Shown here: piece by piece, positions 1 to 5,827 of the stretch
Numbering within the stretch: the stretch's first letter is position 1
Layout: every line of letters begins with the position of its first letter
Source: a virus
Direction: 5' to 3' (one strand)
Virus record (IMG/VR): IMGVR_UViG_3300010300_000125
Span: 1-22,449 of that record
Length of the DNA: 22,449 nt
Made by a program: the position numbers and the translations under genes
Notes under the pieces: model-generated
Seen by the model: only the letters and a program-made list of their open reading frames with translations
The model's database searches: none
Told to the model about the DNA's origin: nothing

Positions 1-564
1 GAAGAGCTAAAGGATATGCGTTATGGATACAGGATTAACCCTGAAGATGGGTTACCCATTAAGTCATCCACTTTCGGTAGTGCAGTTCATGCAAGACTAG
101 AAGATAGGATTAATTACATTATAGACGAAAGCAATCCAAAGCCTAGTTTATCCCCTTTCGATCCTTGGGCTGATCCCTTCATTGATTTCATATTAGATGA
201 AGACATCAAACCTGTGGCTTGTGAAACGATACTTTTTTGCAATAGAGATAAGGCAGCAGGGTCTGTTGATTTCATTGCAAAGGTAGATGGCAAGTATCAC
301 TTGTTTGACTACAAGTGCAGAGATACAAAGGGTACAGGTGGTAAGTTCTACGAAACAAAAGATTGTACTCAGTTGGCTATTGAATCTAAGTGGTTGCAAA
401 AAGACTTGTCCCTGGACTATCAGCCAAAATGCACAAGCGTCTGTATATGTACAGAAAGCAGAAACCATTATCACAAAAATTGGAGCGAAGTACAAATTAA
501 AAAAGGAGTACAGAGATTCAAGTACCTAGCTAAACTCTATTGGATGGATTGGATGCGTAAATGA
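1..564 (+). CDS. PD-(D/E)XK exonuclease, RecB/Cas4-like (5' end outside window)
   Basis: Probable DNA end-processing nuclease of the PD-(D/E)XK superfamily, likely acting with the ERF annealing protein encoded downstream. Numbered from the first ATG (position 16), the classic motif order is visible: His25 in HARLED, Glu70, Asp85 in GSVDFIA, D98-Y-K100 (the D-x-K catalytic pair) and Gln119 in the QLAIES motif. I see no Cas4-type four-cysteine iron-sulphur cluster. The frame is open to the left edge with no stop (E-E-L-K-D precedes the Met). RecB-like phage nucleases usually have more sequence before the His motif, so I treat the gene as cut by the window, although a start at 16 is possible. 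Its stop overlaps the next start as ATGA. Superfamily assignment is fairly safe; exonuclease versus other nuclease is inference. Confidence 0.8.
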   Translation, partial: EELKDMRYGYRINPEDGLPIKSSTFGSAVHARLEDRINYIIDESNPKPSLSPFDPWADPFIDFILDEDIKPVACETILFCNRDKAAGSVDFIAKVDGKYHLFDYKCRDTKGTGGKFYETKDCTQLAIESKWLQKDLSLDYQPKCTSVCICTESRNHYHKNWSEVQIKKGVQRFKYLAKLYWMDWMRK

Positions 565-1013
565 TTAAGTCTAAACATCATCCATTTAACAAGGAGTGCT
601 TTGATGCAGTTGATGCTGAAAGCCGTAGGGCGAGTAAGCGTTACATTGCTTCAAAGGGCTACAAGGTAGAGGACCACTTAGATCAGTTTGCAGTTGACTT
701 AGTTGTAACTGCACCTGATGGACGAACAATCTATGTTGAGTGCGAAAGAAGGAACATTTGGTCAGGAGGCAGATTTCCTTACAATACCATTCACATACCC
801 TATCGAAAGAAAAAATTTTTAGAGTTAGATTTTCCTTGCGTGTATCACGCTTGGGATTCAAACTACGAGTATGCAGTTAGCATACATTCAGATGTCATAA
901 AGCAATCCCCTGTCGTAGAAGTTCCAAACAGAGCTATTGCAGCAGGAGAATATTTTTATGATGTACCAATAAATAAAACAAAAATAATAAAATTAAATGA
1001 ACAATGTGGATAA
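561..1013 (+). CDS. Hypothetical protein, possible PD-(D/E)XK-type nuclease fold
   Basis: A 150-aa protein with a core pattern like a restriction-endonuclease fold: a strand with Asp46 (AVDLVV), a short hairpin (APDGRT), then Glu60 and Glu62 in IYVECERR. This is an acidic-x-acidic/basic arrangement typical of divergent PD-(D/E)XK enzymes. After it comes a motif FPYNTIHIPYRKKKF that I recall from small marine-phage proteins of unknown role. It starts in an ATGA overlap with the upstream nuclease and its last codons overlap the methyltransferase start by 17 nt, so the three genes are probably translated together. The gene is real on length, coupling and codon use; the nuclease role is inference. 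A substrate-binding or regulatory protein with this fold cannot be excluded. Confidence 0.7.
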   Translation: MIKSKHHPFNKECFDAVDAESRRASKRYIASKGYKVEDHLDQFAVDLVVTAPDGRTIYVECERRNIWSGGRFPYNTIHIPYRKKKFLELDFPCVYHAWDSNYEYAVSIHSDVIKQSPVVEVPNRAIAAGEYFYDVPINKTKIIKLNEQCG

Positions 1014-2127
1014 TACCAAAAAACTTACACACCTTTCCCTCTGTACAGGTTATGAGGGAATCGGACTCGGACTCAAAAGAGTTCTGCCAAATATCAGAGA
1101 AGTCGCTTATGTTGAGATCGAAGCCTACGCTATCTTCAACTTGGCTAAGAAGATTGAACAAGGGTGGCTTAGTAAAGCACCTATTTACACGAACCTTAAA
1201 ACCTTCCCATACAGAAAGTTTCGAGGACAAGTGGATATTCTTTCAGGAGGCTTCCCCTGCCAACCCTTTTCTGTTGCAGGAAGTAAAAGAGCAACTGAAG
1301 ACCCTAGACACTTGTTCCCATACATTGCCGAAGGAATCAGAGAGTGCCAACCTAGAATTGTTTTCCTTGAAAATGTCGAAGGAATCATCACCCAACGAAC
1401 AGGAGACGGAGAACCAGTTCTCAAATATGTCCTCAGAAGATTGGAAGAATTGGGTTACAGAGCAACGGCAGGAATATTCTCAGCGAGTGAAGTCGGCTTG
1501 CCACACCAAAGAAAGCGTGTCTTCATCCTTGGCATATCCAACTCCGAGTGTAGCAGGATGCACGGAGGGGGGAGTAGCGAAGAATGTTTATTTGAGCAAC
1601 AACTCGTTCAAGGCAGAGAGGGAGAACGGAACACAGTACGGAGCAAAACTGAGAGATGCAATGGTACACCTGCAGAATTGGGCTACACCGAACACGATGG
1701 ACTATATGCCGAGCAGAAGCTACGAAGCAGCAGTTCGCCAAGCAACGACAACTCGCAAGGGCAGAAACCTACCGAGCAACTTGAGGGAGCAAGTCGATCC
1801 CATGATGGTTCAAGCATATTCAGATGCAAAGCAGTCGCAAGAGCAGACCAAGACCAATACGATTGGGAAGAACCAAGGGTTGTGGGGGACTCCGAAGGAA
1901 CAAGACTCAAGAGCTTGTTTGACAGACAGGAAGAAGTCGAACCTTGGGGAACAAGTACAAGGTATGCACGACCATTCTTTGACGAAGTGGAGGCTCAATC
2001 CAAATTGGGTGGAACAGTTGATGGGGCTACCTGTAGGGTGGACGCTCTCAGACTCCTCGGAAACGGAGTAGTGCCTGCGACTTGTTCCAAAGCTTTCGTT
2101 ACTTTATTTAACCGACTAAATGGCTAA
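997..2127 (+). CDS. dcm: DNA (cytosine-5)-methyltransferase (Dcm family)
   Basis: Transfers a methyl group from SAM to C5 of cytosine in DNA, probably to protect phage DNA or mark it during infection. C5-MTase motifs appear in order: motif I SAM-binding loop LCTGYEGIGLG (residues 15-25), motif IV GGFPCQPFS with catalytic Cys88, motif VI ENV (125-127), motif VIII HQRKRVFILG (170-179), a variable target-recognition stretch (about 181-340), and motif X LLGNGVVP (353-360). At 376 aa it is a normal length for phage family members. The first 17 nt overlap the upstream gene and the last 8 nt overlap the next start. The variable part carries recurring LGYTEHDG/VGDSEG-type motifs. The whole TRD and much of the core is also open in the +1 frame (1004-2071), which is unusual. 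Sequence specificity cannot be read from the protein. Confidence 0.95.
   Translation: MNNVDNTKKLTHLSLCTGYEGIGLGLKRVLPNIREVAYVEIEAYAIFNLAKKIEQGWLSKAPIYTNLKTFPYRKFRGQVDILSGGFPCQPFSVAGSKRATEDPRHLFPYIAEGIRECQPRIVFLENVEGIITQRTGDGEPVLKYVLRRLEELGYRATAGIFSASEVGLPHQRKRVFILGISNSECSRMHGGGSSEECLFEQQLVQGREGERNTVRSKTERCNGTPAELGYTEHDGLYAEQKLRSSSSPSNDNSQGQKPTEQLEGASRSHDGSSIFRCKAVARADQDQYDWEEPRVVGDSEGTRLKSLFDRQEEVEPWGTSTRYARPFFDEVEAQSKLGGTVDGATCRVDALRLLGNGVVPATCSKAFVTLFNRLNG
1004..2071 (+). CDS. Nested +1-frame ORF inside the methyltransferase gene (candidate overlapping gene)
   Basis: A 355-codon ORF without a stop lies wholly inside dcm, in the +1 frame. Its first third looks nondescript, but from about residue 117 it reads like protein. 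It has ELFSLKMSKESSP, then SSEDWKNWVTEQRQEYSQR (143-161), then three WxTPxxxD-like repeats: AYPTPSVAG (177-185), WATPNTMDYMPSRS (226-239) and WGTPKEQDS (294-302). A basic TTTRKGRNLPSNLREQV segment (248-264) follows, and it ends LNPNWVEQLMGLPVGWT (331-347). I recall proteins ending LNPxWVEWLMGFPxGWT annotated in other phages, but cannot verify this here. There is no good SD for ATG 1004, nor for internal ATGs at 1373 and 1427, so expression could be by internal initiation or +1 frameshift from dcm. Alternatively it is a long shadow maintained by dcm codon bias. Confidence 0.4.
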   Translation: MWIIPKNLHTFPSVQVMRESDSDSKEFCQISEKSLMLRSKPTLSSTWLRRLNKGGLVKHLFTRTLKPSHTESFEDKWIFFQEASPANPFLLQEVKEQLKTLDTCSHTLPKESESANLELFSLKMSKESSPNEQETENQFSNMSSEDWKNWVTEQRQEYSQRVKSACHTKESVSSSLAYPTPSVAGCTEGGVAKNVYLSNNSFKAERENGTQYGAKLRDAMVHLQNWATPNTMDYMPSRSYEAAVRQATTTRKGRNLPSNLREQVDPMMVQAYSDAKQSQEQTKTNTIGKNQGLWGTPKEQDSRACLTDRKKSNLGEQVQGMHDHSLTKWRLNPNWVEQLMGLPVGWTLSDSSETE

Positions 2128-2323
2128 CAGATATGAAATCAAATATAAACACTACGATATGCCGTCAGAATACATGGGCAAGACAACTAAATGGGCGAAT
2201 GACGAAAAGAAAGCGTTATCTTTCCTGTGCCGTAGCAAGCCTAATAAAGATGGTGTATGCCTTACCAAAAAAGGTGCGATCATTAAAATTATTGAAGTAA
2301 ATGAAATACCTACCTCAGACTAA
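2120..2323 (+). CDS. Small hypothetical protein
   Basis: A 67-aa, lysine-rich protein with no family I recognise. It begins MANRYEIKYKHYDMPSEYMG and ends in a beta-strand-like stretch, AIIKIIEVNEIP. The start overlaps the last 8 nt of the methyltransferase, and its final 23 nt overlap the start of the endonuclease VII-like gene. This fits the tight coupling of the operon and supports it being real. It has no membrane segment, signal peptide or cysteine pairs (a single Cys). A regulator or accessory of the neighbouring DNA enzymes is possible but unsupported. Confidence 0.65.
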   Translation: MANRYEIKYKHYDMPSEYMGKTTKWANDEKKALSFLCRSKPNKDGVCLTKKGAIIKIIEVNEIPTSD

Positions 2324-2750
2324 GATCAAAGAGTTCAGAGATGCCAACAAGGGCAAGAAGTGTCCTATATTTGACATTAGTCTGACGGATGCAGTTGTAG
2401 ATCACGACCATTCTTCAGGGGTGGTTCGTGGTTGCATCCATAGGCAAGCCAATGCTTGGGAGGGCAAAGTGTACAATGCCTGGAAAAGATACGGAGGAAA
2501 CAACGCTAATGTAACCTATGTAGAAGCGTTAAGGAAGTTGGCAGACTACATAGAGGGTAACCACTTTGACCTGCTGCACCCTGTAGGGGTAACCCAATTA
2601 TGCAAAAGATTTGGCAGACTAAAGAAGGAAGAACAACAGTTTGCATTGAAGACATTAAAATATAAAACAAGCGAAATTAATGCTTGCATTAATGCTAAAC
2701 AAAGAATAAAACTGTACAGGAATTTTTTAACACAAAATAAATATGAGTGA
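2301..2750 (+). CDS. Endonuclease VII-like HNH nuclease (Holliday-junction resolvase type)
   Basis: Resembles phage recombination endonuclease VII (T4 gp49 type), which cuts branched DNA such as Holliday junctions and replication intermediates. The diagnostic segment is VVDHDHSSGVVRGCIHRQAN (32-51), where the DHDH block (34-37) and the following Asn51 correspond to the HNH catalytic residues, followed by AWEGK. The C-terminal half is helical and basic. T4 endonuclease VII folds around a zinc held by two CxxC pairs. Here only Cys21 (KKCPIF) and Cys45 remain at those places, so the zinc site looks lost or replaced. At 149 aa the length is typical. It overlaps the genes on both sides and sits between the methyltransferase and the ERF gene, fitting a recombination module. 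Confidence 0.85.
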   Translation: MKYLPQTKIKEFRDANKGKKCPIFDISLTDAVVDHDHSSGVVRGCIHRQANAWEGKVYNAWKRYGGNNANVTYVEALRKLADYIEGNHFDLLHPVGVTQLCKRFGRLKKEEQQFALKTLKYKTSEINACINAKQRIKLYRNFLTQNKYE

Positions 2751-3207
2751 AAAACTAAATATCAGGCAGAAACTATCTGCCTTACAACAGAGAGTCTCTA
2801 TACCAAAAACTAGACTCAACAAATTCGGTGGCTACAAGTATTGGAATTGTAGCGACATACTCAACGGAATCAAAAAAGAATCCGAAGAGCTAGATGTAAG
2901 TATCCTATTAAATGATGAAGTTCAAGTAATAGGAGATAGATTCTATATCAAGGCTACTGCTACAATCGTTGATAATGATTCAGAAGAATTGATACAAGTA
3001 TCTGCTTTTGCAAGAGAGCCATTGCAAGTCAAAGGACAAGCCGAGGCTCAAATTTCAGGTAGTAGCTCCTCTTATAGCCGTAAGTATGCATTATCAGGAC
3101 TCCTAGCCTTGGATGACGAGCAAGATGCAGATGCAACTAATACCCACGGAAAGTCAGCACCGAAGGGTCAAACAATAGTAAACAATGCTGATTCAGATTT
3201 ATTCTAA
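2743..3207 (+). CDS. erf: ERF-family single-strand annealing protein
   Basis: Single-strand DNA annealing recombinase of the ERF superfamily, which pairs complementary strands during phage recombination-dependent replication or end joining. The family signature is strong: GSSSSYSRKYALSGLLAL (106-123) followed by acidic DDEQDAD (124-130), preceded by strands YIKATATIVD and LIQVSAFAREP. The N-terminal half has the usual LSALQQRVSIPKTRLNKFGG and YWNCSDIL segments. After the core comes a flexible tail ending in NNADSDLF, an acidic-then-hydrophobic tip reminiscent of SSB interaction tails. It starts 8 nt inside the endonuclease VII-like gene and is 12 nt from the mini-SSB-like gene. Together with the RecB/Cas4-like nuclease upstream it makes a nuclease plus annealase pair. 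Confidence 0.92.
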   Translation: MSEKLNIRQKLSALQQRVSIPKTRLNKFGGYKYWNCSDILNGIKKESEELDVSILLNDEVQVIGDRFYIKATATIVDNDSEELIQVSAFAREPLQVKGQAEAQISGSSSSYSRKYALSGLLALDDEQDADATNTHGKSAPKGQTIVNNADSDLF

Positions 3208-3219
3208 CCAAAAATAATT

Positions 3220-3462
3220 ATGTCAAAAGAATACGATAATACTAATACATTTGTTTTATTCAAACAAGATGTAGACGAAGGCTCTAACAAGCCTTTATTC
3301 ACAGGTACTGCTAATATGGGTGGTAAGGAAATGAGAGCCGCAGTTTGGGTCAATAAAGATGCCAAGGGCAACACTAGACTCAACGGCAAGTTCAGCGAGT
3401 TCCAACCTAAGGAGGGTGCGAAGTCAGCACCTGCACCTGCAAGTGAAGAAGTGCCGTTCTAA
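3220..3462 (+). CDS. Small ssDNA-binding-like protein with SSB-type C-terminal tip
   Basis: An 80-aa protein directly after the ERF gene. The body has an OB-like or DUF736-like pattern of short strands: FVLFKQD (11-17), PLFTGTANMGGKEMRAAVWV (25-44), then RLNGKFSEF (53-61). A short Ala/Pro linker follows and the last residues are SEEVPF. Bacterial and phage SSBs end in an acidic patch and a Pro-Phe that dock partner proteins, and EEVPF matches that logic. Position and tail suggest a miniature SSB serving the ERF protein, helicase or nuclease. Known SSB OB-folds are longer, so DNA binding is inference; DUF736 resemblance is from memory. Its stop overlaps the next start by one base (TAATG). Confidence 0.7.
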   Translation: MSKEYDNTNTFVLFKQDVDEGSNKPLFTGTANMGGKEMRAAVWVNKDAKGNTRLNGKFSEFQPKEGAKSAPAPASEEVPF

Positions 3463-3830
3463 TGAAAGTCCAGGAAGAAAATAAAACTCTTCCTGATAGT
3501 GGTAGCCGTACTGCCTTTGATACAGGGGCAGTACGAGATGCCATGAAGGGAAAAGGAATCCCAAGTATGATTCCTACCTGTGCAATTATGGCTATGGCTA
3601 GACGCTTTGAAGATGGAGCGACTAAGTATGGTGCAGACAATTGGAGAAAAGGCATACCCTTATCTCGATATTGTGATGCTGCCTACAGACATTTAATGCA
3701 ATGCAGAGACAATGATTTTTCAGAAGATCATTTTGGAGCAGTAATGTGGAATATGGCTTGTTGGCTATGGACACTTAATAAAATTGATGCAGGAGAATTG
3801 CCTGCTGAACTAGATGACATTCAAAATTAA
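3462..3830 (+). CDS. dATP/dGTP diphosphohydrolase-like protein (DUF5664-type)
   Basis: A 122-aa protein with the helical pattern of the phage dATP/dGTP diphosphohydrolase N-terminal family (DUF5664-type, MazG-like): IPTCAIMAMARRFEDGATKY (37-56), GADNWRKGIPLSRYCDAAYR (57-76), then HFGAVMWNMACWLW (90-103). Members are alpha-helical NTP pyrophosphohydrolase-like proteins thought to hydrolyse purine dNTPs to monophosphates. The conserved FxxGAxKYGxxNW block and the downstream helix with acidic residues (FSEDH) are both present. In a phage replication operon it would tune dNTP pools. I see no PurZ or modified-base genes here, so a role in base modification is not supported within the window. Starts in a TAATG overlap. 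Family call is good, substrate is inference. Confidence 0.8.
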   Translation: MKVQEENKTLPDSGSRTAFDTGAVRDAMKGKGIPSMIPTCAIMAMARRFEDGATKYGADNWRKGIPLSRYCDAAYRHLMQCRDNDFSEDHFGAVMWNMACWLWTLNKIDAGELPAELDDIQN

Positions 3831-3834
3831 TAAA

Positions 3835-4140
3835 ATGGATTACATAGAGAAATACAAGAACTCACACATAAAAGGGTTTTGCGATGATACTGATGGCAAG
3901 ATTCGTGAGGAATTTTATAAACAAGCTAGAATGGATGTTGGTCGTGCTATTATCCGAGGAGATATAAGTGAGTACGGAGATGACATTCATTCTATTATTG
4001 AAGCAACAAAGAGAAAGAGAATTACCCAAGCAGACAGAGATTATATGATTAACTCCCCTAAACCTAAGGAAGAGATAGCCGTTGATGTCGGTTGCTCGGT
4101 ATTCTATGTAGCCAAGGTCAGAAAAGAAGCAGGGTTATAG
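3835..4140 (+). CDS. Hypothetical protein with C-terminal HTH-like segment
   Basis: A protein of 101 aa from the ATG at 3835, five bases after the preceding stop. An in-frame ATG at 3814 would give 108 aa with a 17-nt overlap; neither start has a well-spaced SD, so the choice is based on economy. The body is charged and helical. The last 28 residues, SPKPKEEIAVDVGCSVFYVA followed by KVRKEAGL, look like a helix-turn-helix (EIAVDVGCS as helix and turn, VFYVAKVRKE as recognition helix), as in small phage DNA-binding proteins. It abuts the helicase gene directly (stop then ATG with no gap), so a helicase loader, origin-binding protein or operon regulator are all possible. No function is recognised with certainty. 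Confidence 0.75.
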   Translation: MDYIEKYKNSHIKGFCDDTDGKIREEFYKQARMDVGRAIIRGDISEYGDDIHSIIEATKRKRITQADRDYMINSPKPKEEIAVDVGCSVFYVAKVRKEAGL

Positions 4141-5466
4141 ATGCTAGAAAATAATATAGAACAACCATTTGCTCAAGATGCAGAGGAAGTGGTAGTATCT
4201 TCCTGTCTACTGACTGAAGGTTCTGATAACTTTGACTTAGTATCCCAAATAGTTACCTCAGAAGATTTCTACGATCCTAGATGCAAGATTATCTACCAAT
4301 GCATGGAAGAACTTGCAAAGGATAACAAGAGTATAGATGAGATTACTGTATGGGATAAGATACGAAGAAAGAATCTCGGAGATGATGTAGGTGGCATAAA
4401 TGGTTTGTACGAAATCCAGGGAAAAGTACAGACAGGGATGATGTCCTTAAATGCCTCTAAAATCGTCAAGGAGAGGTCGCAAGCTCGATCCTTACTCCTA
4501 GCATCAAGGTCGTCCATAGAATCGCTTCTAGGGGGTTCTACGGCTGATTCTGTTGCTATAGAACTAGATAAATCATTGAGAGAGATCACAGATGCTAAAA
4601 ATGACAAAGATGACATTAAGAAAGCATCAGATGAACTCAAAGATAAGCTAGAGGCACAAGCTAATGGCACATATGAGTTTACTGCATTGCAGACTGGTAT
4701 AGAACACCTAGATGCAAAGTTAGATGAAGGAGGCATAGGCAAGGGCGAAGTCTTTGTTATATCTGCACCTACATCTTGTGGTAAATCTCAGTTGGCCCTT
4801 AATATTGTACTGAGGGCAGCCGTCCAAGATAACAAGCCTGTAGGTATATTTTCATTTGAGATGCCTACGGAGCAGTTAACTAAAAGAATGGCTCAAACTG
4901 CTAGTGCCGTGAACCTCAGAAAATTTAGAGATCAAGTAGCATCCGAGGAGGATAAATCTAATGTTTATTCTTCTTTAGAAAAAATTCAACAAGCTCCAAT
5001 ATATACTGAACACTATGTTCGTAATGTAGACGAGCTACGATCTAAAGCTAGATCAATGAAAAGAAAATATGGCATAGAAGCGTTAGTCATTGACTATCTG
5101 CAACTTATACCATATGATACAAAAATGTCGAAGAATGACGGAGTTTCGTTCATTTCTCACGCTATCAAGCAGCTTGCCATAGAGCTTAATATACCTATTA
5201 TACTCTTGGCACAAGTGAATCGAGAAGGAGCAAAAAGAGACTCAGGATTAAGTATACATGACCTTAGGGATTCCGGAGACATAGAGAATGATGCAGATGT
5301 AATCCTGCTAATGTGGGCAAGGGGTGGAGACATTAATAACTGTAAGGTTTTTGATGGCAAAACTACCTACCTCGAATTAGATTACAAAATAGCTAAAAAC
5401 CGTGAGGGCGAAAGAGACCTCATGGGTAAATTCAAATTCATTAACCATATAGGAAGATTCAGATAA
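4141..5466 (+). CDS. dnaB: Replicative DNA helicase, DnaB-like
   Basis: Hexameric ATP-driven helicase unwinding DNA at the phage replication fork. The N-terminal DnaB domain (about 1-110) starts with EEVVVSSCLLTEG and EDFYDPRCKIIYQCM. A linker with charged helices precedes the RecA-like motor: Walker A SAPTSCGKS (208-216), FSFEM (237-241), Walker B ALVIDYLQLI (314-323), LLAQVNR (355-361), the DLRDSGDIENDADVILL block (374-390) and AKNREGER (418-425) with the arginine-finger region. The Walker A P-T-S-C variant keeps the key Gly-Lys-Ser. At 441 aa it is full length. No separate primase is seen in the window. It is followed after 2 nt by a small coiled-coil gene. Confidence 0.95.
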   Translation: MLENNIEQPFAQDAEEVVVSSCLLTEGSDNFDLVSQIVTSEDFYDPRCKIIYQCMEELAKDNKSIDEITVWDKIRRKNLGDDVGGINGLYEIQGKVQTGMMSLNASKIVKERSQARSLLLASRSSIESLLGGSTADSVAIELDKSLREITDAKNDKDDIKKASDELKDKLEAQANGTYEFTALQTGIEHLDAKLDEGGIGKGEVFVISAPTSCGKSQLALNIVLRAAVQDNKPVGIFSFEMPTEQLTKRMAQTASAVNLRKFRDQVASEEDKSNVYSSLEKIQQAPIYTEHYVRNVDELRSKARSMKRKYGIEALVIDYLQLIPYDTKMSKNDGVSFISHAIKQLAIELNIPIILLAQVNREGAKRDSGLSIHDLRDSGDIENDADVILLMWARGGDINNCKVFDGKTTYLELDYKIAKNREGERDLMGKFKFINHIGRFR

Positions 5467-5468
5467 TT

Positions 5469-5678
5469 ATGACTACTGCAGTATTAAATAAACCAACCAC
5501 CGATATGTTCAAAACTTCAGCCGAAGATGTACTAAAAGGAGGACTATCAGCAATGACTATTGCTTGTGAAACACTAACTAAGCAAAATAACCAACTTAAT
5601 AAAGATATAAATAATTTGAAACAAAAGTTGCGTTCTGCCGAAGAAAAGTTAATTATCAATTCCGAAGAAAGAGAATAA
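5469..5678 (+). CDS. Small coiled-coil protein, last gene of the early operon
   Basis: A 69-aa protein, unrecognised. The C-terminal half, TLTKQNNQLNKDINNLKQKL then RSAEEKLIINSEERE (about 35-69), has heptad-like spacing of Leu/Ile and many charged residues, predicting a coiled coil. The N-terminal part has a short TTDMFKTSAEDVLKGGLSA segment. It starts 2 nt after the helicase stop and ends just before the terminator region, so it is the promoter-distal gene of the rightward operon. A helicase accessory or oligomerisation factor is conceivable from position alone. Confidence 0.65.
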   Translation: MTTAVLNKPTTDMFKTSAEDVLKGGLSAMTIACETLTKQNNQLNKDINNLKQKLRSAEEKLIINSEERE

Positions 5679-5692
5679 GGTAACATAGAGTG

Positions 5693-5734
5693 GTAACACC
5701 TATGGGGTGGGGTTTTTGATATTTCTCCCCCTCC
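5693..5734 (+). other. Imperfect GC-rich hairpin after the early operon
   Basis: Downstream of the last + strand gene, GGGGTGGGG (5704-5712) can pair imperfectly with CTCCCCCTCC (5725-5734) across a T-rich loop (8 pairs including two G-U, one mismatch). Just before it, GTAACACCTATG (5693-5704) is complementary, with one mismatch, to CATAGGGGTTAC (5807-5818) in the terminator that follows. It could be a first pause or stop element, or part of an alternative fold. No clear U-tract follows the GC hairpin. Confidence 0.3.
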
Positions 5735-5789
5735 TATTTAAATCCTTATCTTTTTCTTCAATAGATAAAAGATAGTTTTCATTATCTAC

Positions 5790-5825
5790 AAAAGGGTAAC
5801 TCTCGTCATAGGGGTTACCCTTTTT
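5790..5825. terminator. Bidirectional rho-independent terminator between convergent operons
   Basis: A perfect 11-bp stem AAAAGGGTAAC (5790-5800) / GTTACCCTTTT (5814-5824) with a 13-nt loop ends in a T-run on the + strand. Because the stem base is A4/T4, it also ends in a U-run when read from the - strand. It sits exactly between the stop of the rightward early operon and the stop (5828-5830) of the leftward late operon, as expected for a shared terminator. Confidence 0.85.
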
Positions 5826-5827
5826 AG

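Noticed and set aside
193-495. 100-aa open frame on the - strand inside the first nuclease gene
   Set aside because: Antisense shadow; no motif, and the opposite strand has clear catalytic motifs.
4293-4742. 149-aa open frame on the - strand inside the helicase gene
   Set aside because: Antisense shadow of dnaB, Ser/Leu-rich with no recognisable domain.
5469-5678. Helicase loader identity for the 69-aa coiled-coil gene
   Set aside because: Only its position after dnaB supports this; no loader motif is visible, so it is left as unknown.
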